This document shows positions 1 to 14,052 of a stretch of DNA of 64,000 nt, in pieces (position 1 is the stretch's first letter; the number at the start of each line of letters is the position of its first letter). The notes beneath the pieces are model-generated. The model saw nothing but the letters and a program-made list of their open reading frames with translations, had not been told where the DNA came from and searched no databases. The DNA comes from Todiramphus chloris collaris (Eukaryota > Chordata > Aves > Coraciiformes > Alcedinidae): contig JANVCC010000030.1 of NCBI GenBank assembly GCA_025345505.1, positions 5,191,532 to 5,255,531 on the forward strand, written 5' to 3'. The translations under genes were made by a program, and so were the position numbers.

Positions 1-3000
1 TTACTGTTTAGAGAAAAAAAAAAAAAACCAAACTGGGGAAGACATTGCTTGATGTTAAAGTTGCTTTGCAAGAACCTCATTTGTCAAGTTCCAAATAACT
101 TCTCTAGGGCTTTTTGGATTAAAAGCTAAAAAATCTCACTCCTACTCTCCTGAACTTTGTGACACCCTCCTTTTGAACACTTTGGAAATAGATGGCACAA
201 TAACATTCCGATAATACCTGTCTCAGACATTGTAAACTGAAAGCTGAAAAATCAATTTTTAGAACAATCAGATGTTTTATCTTTATTATTTCCTTTCTGT
301 CTCAAGCCCTACTTTTCTGTACTTTACTTAATAGCCATATTTACAAATCAAAATTACTGATCTTTCAAATACTGCTAGAAAAATATTTTGGCCTTTTGTG
401 ACAATAAAAAATGCCAACTTGTAACTACTTCAGTAAAGCCTTTGAATAGATGCAGTAAACAGGAAACTTTGGAATGATAGGTTTGGGGTTTTTTTTTATT
501 GGAGCCCCTTTAAGTCTAAATACTTTTCTCTCTGCTCTGATGACCATTGGTTAGGGACTGTGTGGGATTTCATCTGATCAGATTTCATCTCATCTGATCA
601 GATTTCTTCTGATACTGCCTGAAATCAGAAGGGACTTTCCATAAAATATAAGATTATAGCTGTGCTAGAGGAAAATAGCCCAGAGCAGCAGAATTAAGGC
701 AAATGCTATGAAACATCGAAAAGTCTTGGAGGTGTTGAATAGTAGCAGGGGAGCAGCACATCCCCAAATTCAAGCAAAGTTTAAACAAGTAACTTGATAA
801 ACAGAAAAAGAAGCAGCTATATAGAACTAGCAAAGAATATCATGGGAAGCAAGTAATAAAAATAGGATGCTGCAAAGCAGCAGGTTGAGCTGCCTGTAAT
901 TATTAAACAGAGATTGAGAAGGAATTCCCAGAAATTCTCCAAACCAGAAATTATATAGATTTCCAGATGGAGCTGTAGTAGATTTGGCAGATTGTTCTAA
1001 TGATTTTGGAAAACTCTTTAAGGAATTTACTTCAGTTGTTGAACACTCCTGAGCTAAGAGGCCAGTTCTTTACCAGCTCTGTTCTAGCAATTTATTGTCA
1101 TGACTAAGGCTAGAAAAAAGGAGGTCATGTCACTTGGACTCTCAAGTTCCATATCCTGCCAAAATGCTGAGAAAATCAGTCTAAATCCTAATGAGTTAAA
1201 TCTCATACATTTCAAGTTAATGAAAAAGATTTTCTTTGTAATAGAGTGCCTAGAAAATATACAACCTGAGTTATACACATGAAACTTCAAAGGAAAGTTG
1301 CTTATAACAAATGATACCACAAACCCGTCTAAAAGTCACGCTTGAATTACGATGCTTAAAACTGTGTATTTGTGTTGCAAAAGGTCAAATATGTGAGTGG
1401 TAGAACACATAGTTCTTATTAACTCCATTGCAGAGATGTTAGTGCAGATACTAACTACCAACAGAACTTTGGTTGGTAGCATCTTTTACATGATTTGTCC
1501 ATTGAAAGTAACTGAAAAACAGCAGAGAGCACAAGCAAGAGTTGGTTGCTATTCAAGCAATTTTGGGCCTCTCTTGTAGGCTGGGTTATGCAGATGTCTT
1601 CTGTTAGGAGAGGGCCATTTCTGATTGGTTTGAAGAGGTTTTGGAAATAGTGCTTTCTGTTTGTTTATTTGTTTTTTAGCTCTTCAGTGTATTTCAGTCA
1701 CTATTTTTCCTTTTTCTGAAGTCTCTTAACACACTGACTATTTTACAAACCTCTTAATCTAGATCATTCAGTCCATTTGTTCTTTGAAAATGAGGCTGGC
1801 AACTCATATCATTCTGAATAAGCACACATTTTAAGGTTGATGAAAGCAGGTGCCTCTTCTTTGACAGTATTCACATTAATAGTGATGTGATGGAAGTGAA
1901 AGACAATATATCCTTATAAAGCCTGATCTCAATTGTGTCACCTGGATTCTTCAGAATTCTTTTGATACTAATAGGATGGTTCCTATGGAACTGTACTATT
2001 GTCCTCAGTATTAAAAATTGCTCCTCAGTATTTTCATTTTATGTAAAGAGAAGAGAAACCTTATTGCATTTATTGAAAAAAAATAATAGATAATTAATCA
2101 CTTTGAATTTTTTTCTTCTTTATTTTCTGTTTTAGTATATTACACAAGGTAAAAATCATTGCAGTATGTACTTATCCTTTCTATTTTTTATTTAGCATAC
2201 ATCCCTTTTTTCTCTTTCTAGATAGTATTCTGTACATAAACACGGGTTCAAATTTGAACCTTAGAAAATATTAGTGTTTGTTTTCTTCCAAAGGATTATT
2301 AAGCCACTTGTATTAGCTGCCTTGTTACAAAGAGACCCTAATTTTAATGCACTTCTGGTGAGGCAGGAGTACTGTTAGGTTGCTTTCCCTGTCTGGGACA
2401 AACACTTATGTGTGTAAAGTTATAATACAGAACCATTGAAACTTATCATGTGTAGTATAATTATTACTACTTCAATCAAAATTTTGAAAGAACAAGTAGT
2501 TTAAAGTGCATATAGATTTAAATAAGACACTGTATCCTGTAACTGCTAACATTAAAATCATTCTGCTGTCTGCAGTTAGGTTGTATAGTTAACTTCTCTG
2601 GAGTGAGGAACTAAGTCATTATTATATCAATTGGCTTGCATGAGTGTTGTCCATAAAGACTTACAGATTAGAACACAGGAGAGCTTTAAACTTTAACATC
2701 TTACATTACTTTCATCACATTTAATAAAATATTATATTCTTCCATGATGTTTCATCAGTATGCATAACTTCATTATCTCCATCTTCTGGGCACATCTAGG
2801 GATGTGCAATGTTTTAAATCATGCTACTGCTGAGTGAAGTCTTCCTCATATGTTCCTTATTCTTATCACCAGATTTCACAGTTCAGAAGTCCCAGAGGAA
2901 ATTCTTTGAAAACAGTTTAACAGTGGTTGAGAAATAAAAAGTACATGGAAGTATATCAGAACTGTAGCTGATAAACATTGTGGTATGTGCATTTAAGTAT

Positions 3001-3402
3001 ATAGAACTAAACCAGATGAGAGTAAGCATAATGTAAATATTATGTGTCTAGCCTCATTCAAACTTATCCTAATATTCATAGTCTGCATGATAACAAGAAA
3101 ATTCTCTACTAAAAAAAAAAAAAGATCTGTTACCAAAGCATATAAGAGACTAAATAATGAAAAAAAAAAAATAGTTTGGAGTCAGATGGGCCTTCACACT
3201 CTCTTATCATGACAAATTCTTTATTAGAATGCCTCTATTTTATGATAATTTTTTCAAATTCTCAACAAAATCCATTCACCTTGCATAATTATGAAATTTA
3301 TTTTCCTGTATAAGTGAAAAAAAAATCCTTTCAAGCTCAAATGTATATTAAGAAGATAAAAATAAATAAATAAAAATTCAAATTATTGAGGCATCATTAA
3401 AG
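1..3402. other. Non-coding AT-rich DNA, no gene recognised
   Basis: No reading frame here is longer than about 80 codons, and none resembles a known protein. The stretch holds A runs at 14-27, 3111-3123 and 3160-3171 and an A/T-rich (AAAT)-like patch at about 3355-3375. It also contains a 20-bp-period duplication at 571-606, listed separately. No CR1 sequence is visible. It is consistent with intergenic or deep intronic DNA. Confidence 0.6.
571..606. repeat. Tandem duplication of a palindromic 16-bp unit
   Basis: The 16-bp unit CATCTGATCAGATTTC occurs at 571-586 and again at 591-606, a period of 20 bp. Each copy contains the 12-bp perfect palindrome ATCTGATCAGAT (572-583 and 592-603). The identity is exact. 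It may be a small slippage or unequal-exchange product. Confidence 0.85.
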
Positions 3403-3425
3403 ACTACCAGGTTTGACCTGGTAGT
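3403..3425. repeat. Perfect hairpin, 10-bp stem with 3-nt loop
   Basis: ACTACCAGGT (3403-3412) is followed by the loop TTG (3413-3415) and then the exact reverse complement ACCTGGTAGT (3416-3425). There is no T run after it and no gene beside it, so it is not read as a terminator. It is too short to be a microRNA precursor. Confidence 0.9.
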
Positions 3426-5394
3426 TGTCAAGCATGCTGCTTAGTCAAGAAACAGACTTTTGCTAAATTAATGGAAGGCAGACATGGGGTTAGATTACAG
3501 AATTATCTTTAAGGAGTGAATGTAACTCCCAACTGCATGTTAAAGGGATGTATTGGGGACAATAGAGGAATGATTTGGTGTGACTGGCAATATGAGTTAA
3601 CTTAGTTAAGATGATGGCTGACTGCACTTCAGTCTCTGAAGCAGCTCCTAGTCAGTATAATGATGTCCTCTAGTTGGTATTCCTTGAATAACCTGTTTTA
3701 TTTAGTTAGTTTTTCTCAGGCTGCAAGAAGAGATAAAGCTTTATTTGAATTCTGAGAGCTCTAATATATTTGAACTTGGGTGACTTCTCTGTTCTAGCTG
3801 CATATATTTCCAAGTCAATATGGACATACTTATTTACCTGAAAAATCTTCCTTTCTACTAGCTCTTCAGCTGGTCTTCCCAAACAAGTGACTATTGTTTG
3901 ATGTCATTATGATGTGGCCTATCTGCTGTATTCATGACTTTGCTACAGCTGTGGAGTGTGGTTACTGGTGGTGACATGAATAGATACTGTTTAAACTTGC
4001 AGTGTTATTTGGATTGTTGTATTTATTAAGGCATATTTTAACTGAGTGGGTCGAAGAAAGGTGGAAATTAAAAAAAAAAGAAAAAAAAAAGGGAATTTGT
4101 CAGAGCTGCTGAGATTTATTGTGTAGCTGCTGAAGAGGTGAAAAGAACCTGGACTGATACTCAGTATCATTAGCTGTGAAAAATTCTCACAGAAGTCAGT
4201 ATGAGTTTTGAATAAACATTGATGGCACGGTAATGTCCTTAGAGGTTATTTCAGATGAATCTTCCTGTGCTGCATTACCACCTGTGCTGTCCCTTGTTTA
4301 ACAAATTGTAAAGAAACATCACAGATATTTTAATAAAAAACACAGAGTGCTTCCTATATTTTAAAGGACAAGGCAGTGACACCGGTTTTTGAAATTAAGA
4401 ATAATGAATAATGAATAACAACTTCAAAATATTTCAGTCTCTTGGCTTATTGATCAGCATGATCTATCCCCCTGAAACCAAATCAATAGATGAAAACCAA
4501 AGTAAATAACTTTTTTAAAACCAATACTGTACCAAATACTAAATACTGTACCAATACTAAAACCAAACTGTAACGTGTTTCCTGCAGAGAGGATCCATTT
4601 TATAATTATCTCCAACATCTCTTGTTGTCTGTCTTTACTGAATTATCTTTGCTGTGCCTCCTTGTCTCATAATTTCAGCCTCTGCTGTGCTCTCCATGCA
4701 CTCTGATATGGATCTGGATATCCCTCCCAACAAGTATGATCTTTAAGTAAGTAAATATAAACCAGTTAAATGAATTTAATTTTTAAGATGTATGTTTCGT
4801 AGTGGATAACACCTTCAGTGTTGATGAGCTGATAGTTGAAAAGCAGAATTTATATCAGACAGTAGGAAATAGAAAGGATCTGCAGATATATCTTGTCAGT
4901 TGTCTTACCTTTAAAATGTTATTCCTTATATGTTCTTCTCCATGTGTCTTGTCTTGTTACAGACATTTGTTTCAGGGCATATGTATTTGTCTCTTCTGTA
5001 GAATCTCATCTAGTACTTTCCTGAATCGTTGACATTTGTTTTCTTGGAACAAATTATCAAATTTACCATTTTATAGTGACTTTTCCACAAGTTGCAAGCT
5101 TCCCCTTCTCCAGAGCAAGACAGGAAGATGCATGTTCCTGTGTCCTCAGTTGGATCCTATAATCAATATCAGTGACTGTGAATGAATAACTAAACTTTGG
5201 TATAACTCCAATAGAGGAAACCAAAAGACTGATCTTAAATCATACTGACCAGAAACTGGACTCCTATTTCTCCTGAGTGCTTTGAGTTCTTTTTTCTTAT
5301 ATGTAATCCCACATCAAGACTTCAGTTCTTGTGGCATTGTGTGTATTTCTTTTGTGTTAATATAGAAGAATTCTAAATAACAAAAACTTTAGAG
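3426..5394. other. Non-coding DNA with small simple repeats
   Basis: No gene is recognised. A-rich runs lie at 4069-4090. Short low-order repeats of GAATAAT type are at about 4400-4420, and repeats of CCAATACTGTA type at about 4522-4565. The remainder is unique-looking AT-rich sequence. Confidence 0.55.
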
Positions 5395-5458
5395 TTTTTT
5401 TTTTTGTTTTGGTTTTGTTTGTTTTGTTTGTTTGTGGTTTTGGTTTTTTGTTTGTTTT
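5395..5458. repeat. T/G low-complexity tract (TTTG/TTTTG)n
   Basis: This 64-bp stretch is made almost wholly of T and G, with TTTG and GGTTTT units after an initial T run. Similar but shorter T/G tracts recur near 37.29, 43.34, 58.03 and 62.68 kb. Such tracts are common in bird genomes and probably arise by slippage. Confidence 0.85.
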
Positions 5459-8400
5459 AATGCAATGTTGTTGATTTTCTGGCTATCCTTAGTCATGTTT
5501 TTCATAGGAAAGATAGAAATAAAAATCAGCTGTACAGCAGAGTCAAAGACTATCCATGGTGAACATCATTGGGTACACCACAGAATATTACAGAGGTTAA
5601 TAAATACGTGCATTATTAAAATAGGTGTAATAATTGTAGCTGCTGCAAATCATATCATGTAGTTTTTCCTGTCGATGGAAAAATAACTTTCTAATTCATC
5701 GTGACTTCATTTTCATATCTGTTTACTTCCACTAAGTGGTAGGTACTTGATTTAATGAAATTTAAAAAGAAAATTTTGTGATTTTTATTTTCGTTGTGTA
5801 GGTATCTACCTAACGCAAGTTAATTCAAATGAACAACTAATTTTTCATGGAGTGCCAAGCAACAATGATTCTCTGCTAGCACAGTATTTGAATTTGCACT
5901 ACAACAAATGAATACGGATAAAAAATTTAAAGTCCTCACAAACTTTTCCTAGTGCTTGGTATTAATTTTTCTGTGCCCTTAGGAGCATGTGTTTTTGATG
6001 TTAAGTCTTCTTTGATTATTTTAAAAATAGGAACTGGAAGTATTTTCTGATTAAGAAACGTGTCACAGCTTGGTATTCTTTGATTAGAATACATCATTTG
6101 GCAATGTACAAGGTGGTGGCTTCTGGCTTGAAGAGGAAGATGATCTTTTGCAGTAAAAAGGTATCTGTGGAGATGTCAGTAGATGTTACTCATTGAAGAT
6201 GAATATGCAAATTGAGAGTTCAAAAACAAAAGAAAGATTGTGCCTTGGGAATATTTCCTTTGTTGTTTTCTTTCCTCTTTTCTTTTGGGAAGAGAATTGT
6301 TAGGAGACTAGGTATATTAATTACTATGATAAGCGTAAAAAAATATTCTGAGTAACATCTATTGTATAAAGGACGTTTTCTTGAGATTATAAACTGGTGA
6401 ACATGCTGCATTTTAATGAAAAAGATAATGAAAAGTTGTATCAAATGTATATTTTTTTTACCTTTTTTTTCCTTAGGAGTGTCTTTTCTCCTTATTTTTA
6501 TAAAGGAATCTGAAGTCCCCACTTCATAAAAACCAGCTCTGAATAATTTTGTAATGAACTAATTCTAAGAAAAATTGAATTTGTAACTCTCTTATATTTC
6601 TCTGCTTATTGTGCAAGAGAAGAGAGCTATGTGCTAAATTAACTGCAAAAACGAGTGGTAACTTCCTTCATAGTGAGTAAGTAAATCACAGAGGTATTCA
6701 ATGTAAAATGTGTTTCATGAAAAGTACTAATAGGAGCATAATTTGATTACATAGAAAATCCATTGTCATTTAACATTTCATTTACATTTCCAGGTAAAAC
6801 CTTGTTTATAGCAGAGACATTTACTAATGTATTTGAAATACTCTAATCCTCCTGCCTGACTGGATGGCTGAAGTGGAACACTTAGTTAAAAAATCATTTC
6901 TCCTACTAAATGTGTTGTCTCTTTTGTGTAAGGTTGGGGTTTTCTTTGTTTATTTTACTTCCATATATGTTCAAATGCAATGATTCATTCTCTTACCAAA
7001 AAAAAAAAAATCTATATTAAACACAACTGACAAAAACATTGAGTGTGGGCAACAGCTATCAGAATGGTGACTGTACCACGTCCCAGCATCCTAGATCTGC
7101 CTAATGCAAGCTGGTGAGATTTTCCCTGACATGTACACTAACTAGCAAACACTTCATTTTCAATTTTATCTCTCTGCCCACTATACACCTCTAGCTTTAT
7201 CCTATTTGTTGCACAACATTTACTAGAAATAAATATAGTGCAAGTAGACATCGTATTTACTTTTGATTTTACAGTTCAGAATTGACCTTCAATTCTGCAA
7301 TATCATTGCAGAGTGTTTCTTGGGCAGAAGTTACCAAACTGTACTAAATTATACTGAGCTGTGGTGTTCTGGAGATAACAACAAACTAAACAAGTAAGTG
7401 CATGCTACTTTCTTGCAACTTTCTCACCAAAACTCTGCCTGGACTATAGGAATCTCAGTTTCTAGCTCTGTAGATGTTTGGCTGCATGTCTGGTGTTCAC
7501 ATCAGCCTGGGCATGACTTGCAAGATGAAAAAACAGTGTTACCTACCACCCAACATTTTGTAATATTCTCTAGAAATTCAATTCTTATTCCTGTGTCCTT
7601 GGAATTGGTTTAATCCCTGAATGAAATCCTGAAAGGTGCCAAGTACCATTTACATCAGGCCCGAACCTTCAAACTGAATTTTGTTCTCGCTGATAGAAAA
7701 GAATCTGGACCCATGCATGCAGCTGGCTGTCTGTTGCAATACAGTTGTAACCTGGATACCAGGTTTGGAACCAGTGGGAAATAGGAATTTTTCAGTAGTT
7801 CTTCAGATTTTCTCAACTGTGTTTTTATGTTGGCTTGAAGTTTATGCTAGAGATATGCATTGGCACCTAAAATAATTTAACATCTACTGTTACAGGTAAT
7901 AGATTATATGGTTGCTTTGAAGCTCTATGTCTGTTTTCAAATATACTGGACTATATTAAATTATGGGCTGCCATAATTGTTTGGTGGTCTAGGCATATTC
8001 ATAGCCATAAAACATGCCAGAATTAAAATTCAGACAATATTAACATTTATCTTTAGGTGATGCCAAGAAAAGTAATGCTAAGTTATTACTTGAGGAAACT
8101 GTATGCTCCTTCTAGCCTCAGCCTGTGGCATCAGAAGCACATAAGATAATATACAACATAGCCCATGGAGGCTTCCAGGTATTTGTCAACTTTTTAGCTA
8201 GAAATGTGTAATAACAATGTGGTAAAGTTTCATCCCAGAGCAGCTGCTAAGTACTAAACTGTGATCAGAGCACGCTTACTGTTGAAAACATCATTAAAAG
8301 GGAGAAATTTTACAAACTATTTGGAAGAAATTTTAATACTGCAGCCTGCTTATATCAGGACTTTCTTGATAAATTACAGAAAAGACCATGGGACAATTAT

Positions 8401-9699
8401 CATCTCTTTTTTTGCTCATATAACTGTTTCTGAGCTTCTGGTAGATCGAGAATCCAAAGGTTTATTTTCAGGCAAGATCTACTGTACAGAAACATAAGAT
8501 CAAATCATGAAATCCCTGTCATTAAGATCAGAATATCAGTGATGATATTTTTGAAGAAAAATCTTTTGCACCATGTTTTTTATAATTTGTTTTCATGCAA
8601 TCCTATTCTCACAATGACAGCTTTTTAAATTAAATTTGGTCAGAATTTTAGATTCCTAAAAACCTAAAGGAAACCCTTAACAAGCTAGTAAACCAGTCAA
8701 CTTAGTGAGACCCATGCTGGAGAACACCTTCAGTACAGATTCATTTAATACGTCTGCCTTCTGAGTCACTGCATTTTGAGTATTGTCTCTTAGAAAGAAA
8801 TATTAAAATCTCTGGTATATATTTTATCTTACAAATTTTCACAGATCAATCATTTACTTTGAATCACATGTGAACACCAGTTAGAGGAAAAGAGGAAAAA
8901 CAGAGGAGAAAAGGGCACAGAGTAACAGAGGTTAGAACACCAGAGGTCTACTACACAAGCACTCATTCAACCTTGACAGCAAACTTTAGGTAGGGCAATG
9001 GTCACAACTGGAGCTTAATAGCTAGTTACTGAGAGTTCTGCTGAGGAAGAAAAAGAGCAATTCACTGGAAGAAAGGAAGATGGTTTATTTTGCCCTCATT
9101 TTCATGAGGTGAAATTGTCATTAGAAAGAGGAAGGCTGGTTGGTGTGCTAGCTAGAATTTTTGTTCAAATCTCAAGCAAGTGTTACATGATGTAGCTGCA
9201 AACTGAAAAGATGTAGGTACCAGCTGAAACAACTCTTGGTAGGATATCTGGATCTCTCCAGCACAAGATTTCTTGCATTTAAATGTACCATCACACTGAC
9301 TTTATATTAGTTAAATGGCAGAGAAACACACATCTTTTCCATGAAAATAAAGTTTTAATTAATTGAATAATTTGCAACCCCTTAAAGTTAATCAGAAAGG
9401 TCTAATTTACTCTCAGATATATTTGTGGAAGAGGTTGTTATGAAACGCTATTTTTCAGACCATTTGTGCCTTTGCAGGCTACAATCTTCTGATTATATTG
9501 CAAAAATAATTTTCTCCTTTAGGCTACCTTTATATGAAATATTGAATTAGTTGGTTAATATGAGGTATAATTCAGTTCTGTGTGATTGGCAAACCCATCT
9601 TGATGATGTGAGTTATGCCAAATTTCTTTAATTTTTTATATTCTCCTCTGGAGACAGCATGCAAAATAGAGAAAATATGCAGCTGGTTTGTCTGAACTC
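5459..9699. other. Non-coding DNA, no gene recognised
   Basis: Frames up to about 100 codons occur (for example 6220-6522 on the minus strand), but they are rich in Lys, Ile and Phe as expected from AT-rich chance translation. None shows a known domain. An A run lies at about 7000-7010. No transposon is recognised. Confidence 0.55.
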
Positions 9700-9870
9700 T
9701 CCTCTCCTTTGACAATAAATAATGGCATTACTTAAGAAGCTGTTGATTAATCCATCAAATTAGCATTATTGAGCACAAATATTATGTCTTATAAGTCATT
9801 AATTATTAACAAGCTCTTTGCTGCTTCAGAGAAGATGAGCTTCTCTGTGAAGCCCCTGTTTACAGCAGAC
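9700..9870. promoter_or_regulatory. Possible conserved regulatory element
   Basis: This is a repeat-free block with many homeodomain-type words. Seen: TTGATTAATCC at about 9750, AATTAGCATTATT just after it, then TCATTAATTATTAAC. TAATCC is the core of bicoid/OTX-type sites and TAATTA that of many homeodomain proteins. Blocks of this composition in gene deserts are often conserved non-coding elements. That is inference from motif density, not from an alignment; AT-rich DNA gives such words by chance too. Confidence 0.25.
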
Positions 9871-12800
9871 ACTACAATATACTTCAAAGTATAGATGGTC
9901 TCATCACATAGATCACTCCAGCTGGCATATCCAGAAGCACCTGTGGTTCAAAGGCTGGATTTACAAGGAATTTCAAAACCACCCACATTATACTTTTAGA
10001 AATCAGTGGCACCCTCACTGCTAATGAAAGTCTTGAGGTATTTTAAGTTTTGCCAATGAAATCCTCACTGTTTTTGGTTTTCTTTCCCTCAGTCCACATG
10101 TGCACAACAAAGTTGTGACATTTCCAATTCTCTTGGTGTTTATGAACTATATGAATTCACAGGTTAGATCTTCTGATTGTTCTTCCTTTGCATTTTCAGA
10201 GCACTGATAAGGCAAACATAAAATGGTGGGGGAAATGTCTGTTGGCTTCCCATGAGTAAAAATGTTCATCTGGAGTGTAGGAAAGAGTGTAATTTCTTTT
10301 TTTATCTGATTTGAAAATCTGTACTGTACATAAATCTTTCTCCCATTGGAGGATTTTAGTGGCTCAATTTTAGGTATTCTGTAGTGAATCCTTCTCCGTC
10401 CTTCCTGTTTAAGATATCCCATTATCTGATTGCACTCCTTATACTGTACAGAACAAGTTAATTTCAGCTGGAAGTAGTAAGGGATAAAGATTGAACAAAA
10501 GATATACTACTGTGAAATTGCAATTTGAAATATGTTTGGTTTTGGACCTAATGTCCATAACTTTCACAGATTTTGAGGGAATTACATTCTAAGACACAGG
10601 AAGTGCATCAGTGAAAATTTCACTATTGTGTGCAGTGTCAGTTTGTTAGTGAAAATTCCTTGAAAGAAATGACACTGTATCTTCAGATGATGTACAATTA
10701 TATGGTTTTAGTGGAGTTTATAGTGGCTGTAGGCCAACAGAATATCCCATTAACTCTTTTCAGGAAGTCTAAATTGAGACTAGAAGTAATTGGTGCTTAT
10801 GCACTTACTGAATGGTTCTAGCTGTCATTTCATTCAGAGGAAAAAAAAAAATAGGGAATAAAAACTTGGGTGCAAATTTTATTATATTGGATTGTGCTCC
10901 AACTGCAAGTGCTCAATAAAAAGGCAATGGGTATATTATAGCACTTTATTTCACACTTAATCTTGTAGTGCTAAAAACTTTGTGCAAAATGGTGTTCTAA
11001 ATTTGCATCGTGATAGAAGAATCTGAATCTTGGCACATTCAGCTAGTTGAAAAAATCAAAAGGAGATAGAATTGTGTTTTCTGCAGCATTTAGCCTGCAA
11101 AATTAATTTCTAAAGGACTCCTGAAACTCAGATATTATTGTGGATAGTAATTTTGTTAAATGAAAGACAGAACTTTAGTAATTTCTGTTTGTACAAATTG
11201 ATACATACAGGACACATACAGTCCAATCTCTTGCCTTGTCTTACTGGCTGCACCACCACTTGCTTCCATCACTGTATGAAGCCATCAGAGAATGTGTGAG
11301 ACTGTGGGCTTTTTGAAGTGCACAATGCATTTTTTTTTTCCTTATCTATTTAATACAACAGCATTTCTATTCAGGATATCTGTGTCTCATTCCAATCAAG
11401 GAAGTTTTTAAAAAAGAGGAATTTGGTTTATCTTCCCATTAATCAGACAGTCTGCTTTCCCTTCATTTTCTCCATTCATCATCCTCTGATTTCTTCAGGG
11501 CCAACTTGCAGTGCAGTGTTTTTTAGTGTTGGTAAACAAAGTAATGAATGAAACAACTAAAAGGAACTCGAGGCTGCTGATCTGGGTTATTTCAATATCC
11601 CCTTGGATAAGCCTTCTGATTCATTAACAGAGACTTTGTTGAACCTTTTAAATTCAGTGCAGTGTGCTCATCTCTGTTCATTTGGAAGGAATCGTGCTTC
11701 ATTTAGTTATTTCACATGGTAATGTATGTCACTTGATAATTTTCCTTAGCTTTCACAGATGCCATTATACCTTGCATTTACATTCGCTTTGCTGGCACAT
11801 ATCATCATTCGGGAGTTTGTCGATAAAATATAAATAGAGTGTGCCTGCTTGCCAGTCCAATTCCAGTGAATTAATAGCAAAGTGTGAATTACAACAATAT
11901 CTCCCTAGGAAGGTTACAAAATATGTGTAAGACTGAGAAACAGAAATTTCCACTGTATGTGATGTTTTCACTGTTTTCTCCATAGGTCACCAAGCTTTTC
12001 AGGTGAGTTGGGATGTATATGCAGTCAAATTTTCAGAAGCTCAGAAGCAGATTTTACTATGCCTGTACTGCAATCCAAAAGCAGAACTTCAAGTCAGCTA
12101 TATATAATTCAGCCAGCTCTAAATAAAATGTGAGTGTGTAGTGGCATGACAGTGACAACATGTAGCTTCATTGCAGAATGACTGAAAAACCAACTTGGAT
12201 GCCAGAAAAATACCTGGCTAAATAGCCTGGAGGGAAAACAGTGCCTCCTGCCTACTCTCCTCTCAGGAGATGAGTTAGTTTCAAACTAGTTTCTGTCAGT
12301 AGGTATGCTCTCAAGGGAACCATTGCAAGTGCATTAGACTTGTGTTTAGGTGCTTTTAGCCTACGGACAAGGATCCGACTGGAGTTAATTGTCAGCTGCC
12401 CAGAGAGGTGGGTAGGGCTACAGTGAACTGCAGCTGCTGAGGATCAAAGTTTGTTGATGGTAAAGTATTCATGCAGTGGCTGCACCTTCAGTCATTCCCA
12501 CTTAATGTAGCCACAGTGTGGTTTTAGAAATAACTAATGCCTAGTAAGAAATAAATATGTTGCCTTAGTGCTATCATTTGAATGCTATGGAATGGATGAA
12601 CAGGAGAACAGGTGCACTACAGGACACTGAGGGTATTTTCCCTTTGAAAAACATGGTTTGACTGAATATTGGTAAGTTCTTGTAGAAAAGAAAAGAAAAC
12701 AATATACTCCAAACAGGACCACTGACATCCTTTGCATAGTTGTTTATAATGGGCCCTGCCTTTCCCACAGTGTTATGGACATGTACTGGAGAAAAACCTT

Positions 12801-14052
12801 TAGTGATGAGTTCACAGAGCTGTACTTGCCTATGGGTTCCTTTTAATGTAAAGGAAAATCACGTTCATGCTCGCTTCAGTAGTGCCAGAGACTATGTCTA
12901 GCCTGCAGAGCAGCTGAATTCTAGGATGCACTTCATGGTCTTAGAGCACTGTGTGGTTTGGGTTTCTTCCCCAATAAATTGCTCCTGGGTTTATTCTGAC
13001 AGGAGTTATCACTCAGACTTGTGAGTCAAATGCCTTAGGACCCGCCCAGTTTAGGCATAGCTGGCAGGCCAGTGAATTTCTGCAGGGCTGTCATCTCAGC
13101 ACTCCTCTTGGCATCCACATAAGCTGTACCGTGCTATCCAGATTTCTGCTTTTCATGTCACATTATCTGAGTGTTGCCTGAGTGCTACCAATGCTGTAAC
13201 ACACATGGCCAGCTGCTGCACGTCAGTTTTACACAGGAATCTCTCTGCCAGATTGAGTTTAAAATATTAATCTACAACTTTGTGCTAACCTTTCTAGGTG
13301 AAATCCACAGCTTGCAGAACTCACTTAGGATTTTTTCTTCCAAAGCTGCAATCTTTATATATCTGAGAGGAAAACATCTTTGCACAATTATGTCAGACAA
13401 CCCAGATTATCTTTTTTTTTTTTATATATTCTTTTTGTTAATCTCTTCAGTGGTTACTAGTTCGATATCATCTCTGTTTCAGAATTCATTCCTTTTTTTT
13501 TCTTTTTTTTTTTAAATTTAAGATAAGGCAGTGCTAGCATACCTATCTGAAGTTTTTGATCCTTGGGTGCTTACGGCACATTGTTTCAAGTCTTGTAAGT
13601 GATGGACTCCAGCCTCTATAGAAGGATCACTATAAATTATTAAGGGCTGCTGTTTTTGTATGTTATGCCTTACAGCATTGTAAGAACTTTATTATCAGAT
13701 ATACAGAAGACTAACGTTAACCCTTCAAAAAGTTATCTGAATGCACTGTGAGCAGTACCTTCAACTTCACCCTTTACTCCAGTGAAATGTTATTTTTTTG
13801 GCAAAGATACTCTAGTCTTCTGACATGCTTTTTGTCTCAATTGCAAAACTGCTTCAGTGAATCAATTTTATTCACAGTAACTTCCTGTCATCTTGGTTGT
13901 TAGGAGCAAGTAAGCTGATCAACACCAAGTCTCTTTTCCTACAAGCTAGTCATGATCACTTTGGCAGAAAGGTAACATTTTAAAATAATTCAGTAATTTA
14001 GCCTACTTTTTATTTACAACCAGGATGGGATAAAATTGAGATCAGTGATATA
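9871..14052. other. Non-coding DNA with T-rich block
   Basis: No gene is recognised. The most notable content is a pyrimidine-rich block at about 13410-13515 containing three T runs of about 9-12. This block explains the poly-Phe end of the 114-codon frame at 13171-13515, which is taken as chance. Other frames (10147-10422 and 11765-11983, both minus) show no known domain. Confidence 0.5.

Noticed and set aside
3403..3425. MicroRNA precursor or transcription terminator
   Set aside because: The stem is only 10 bp with no extended arms, and no T run follows.
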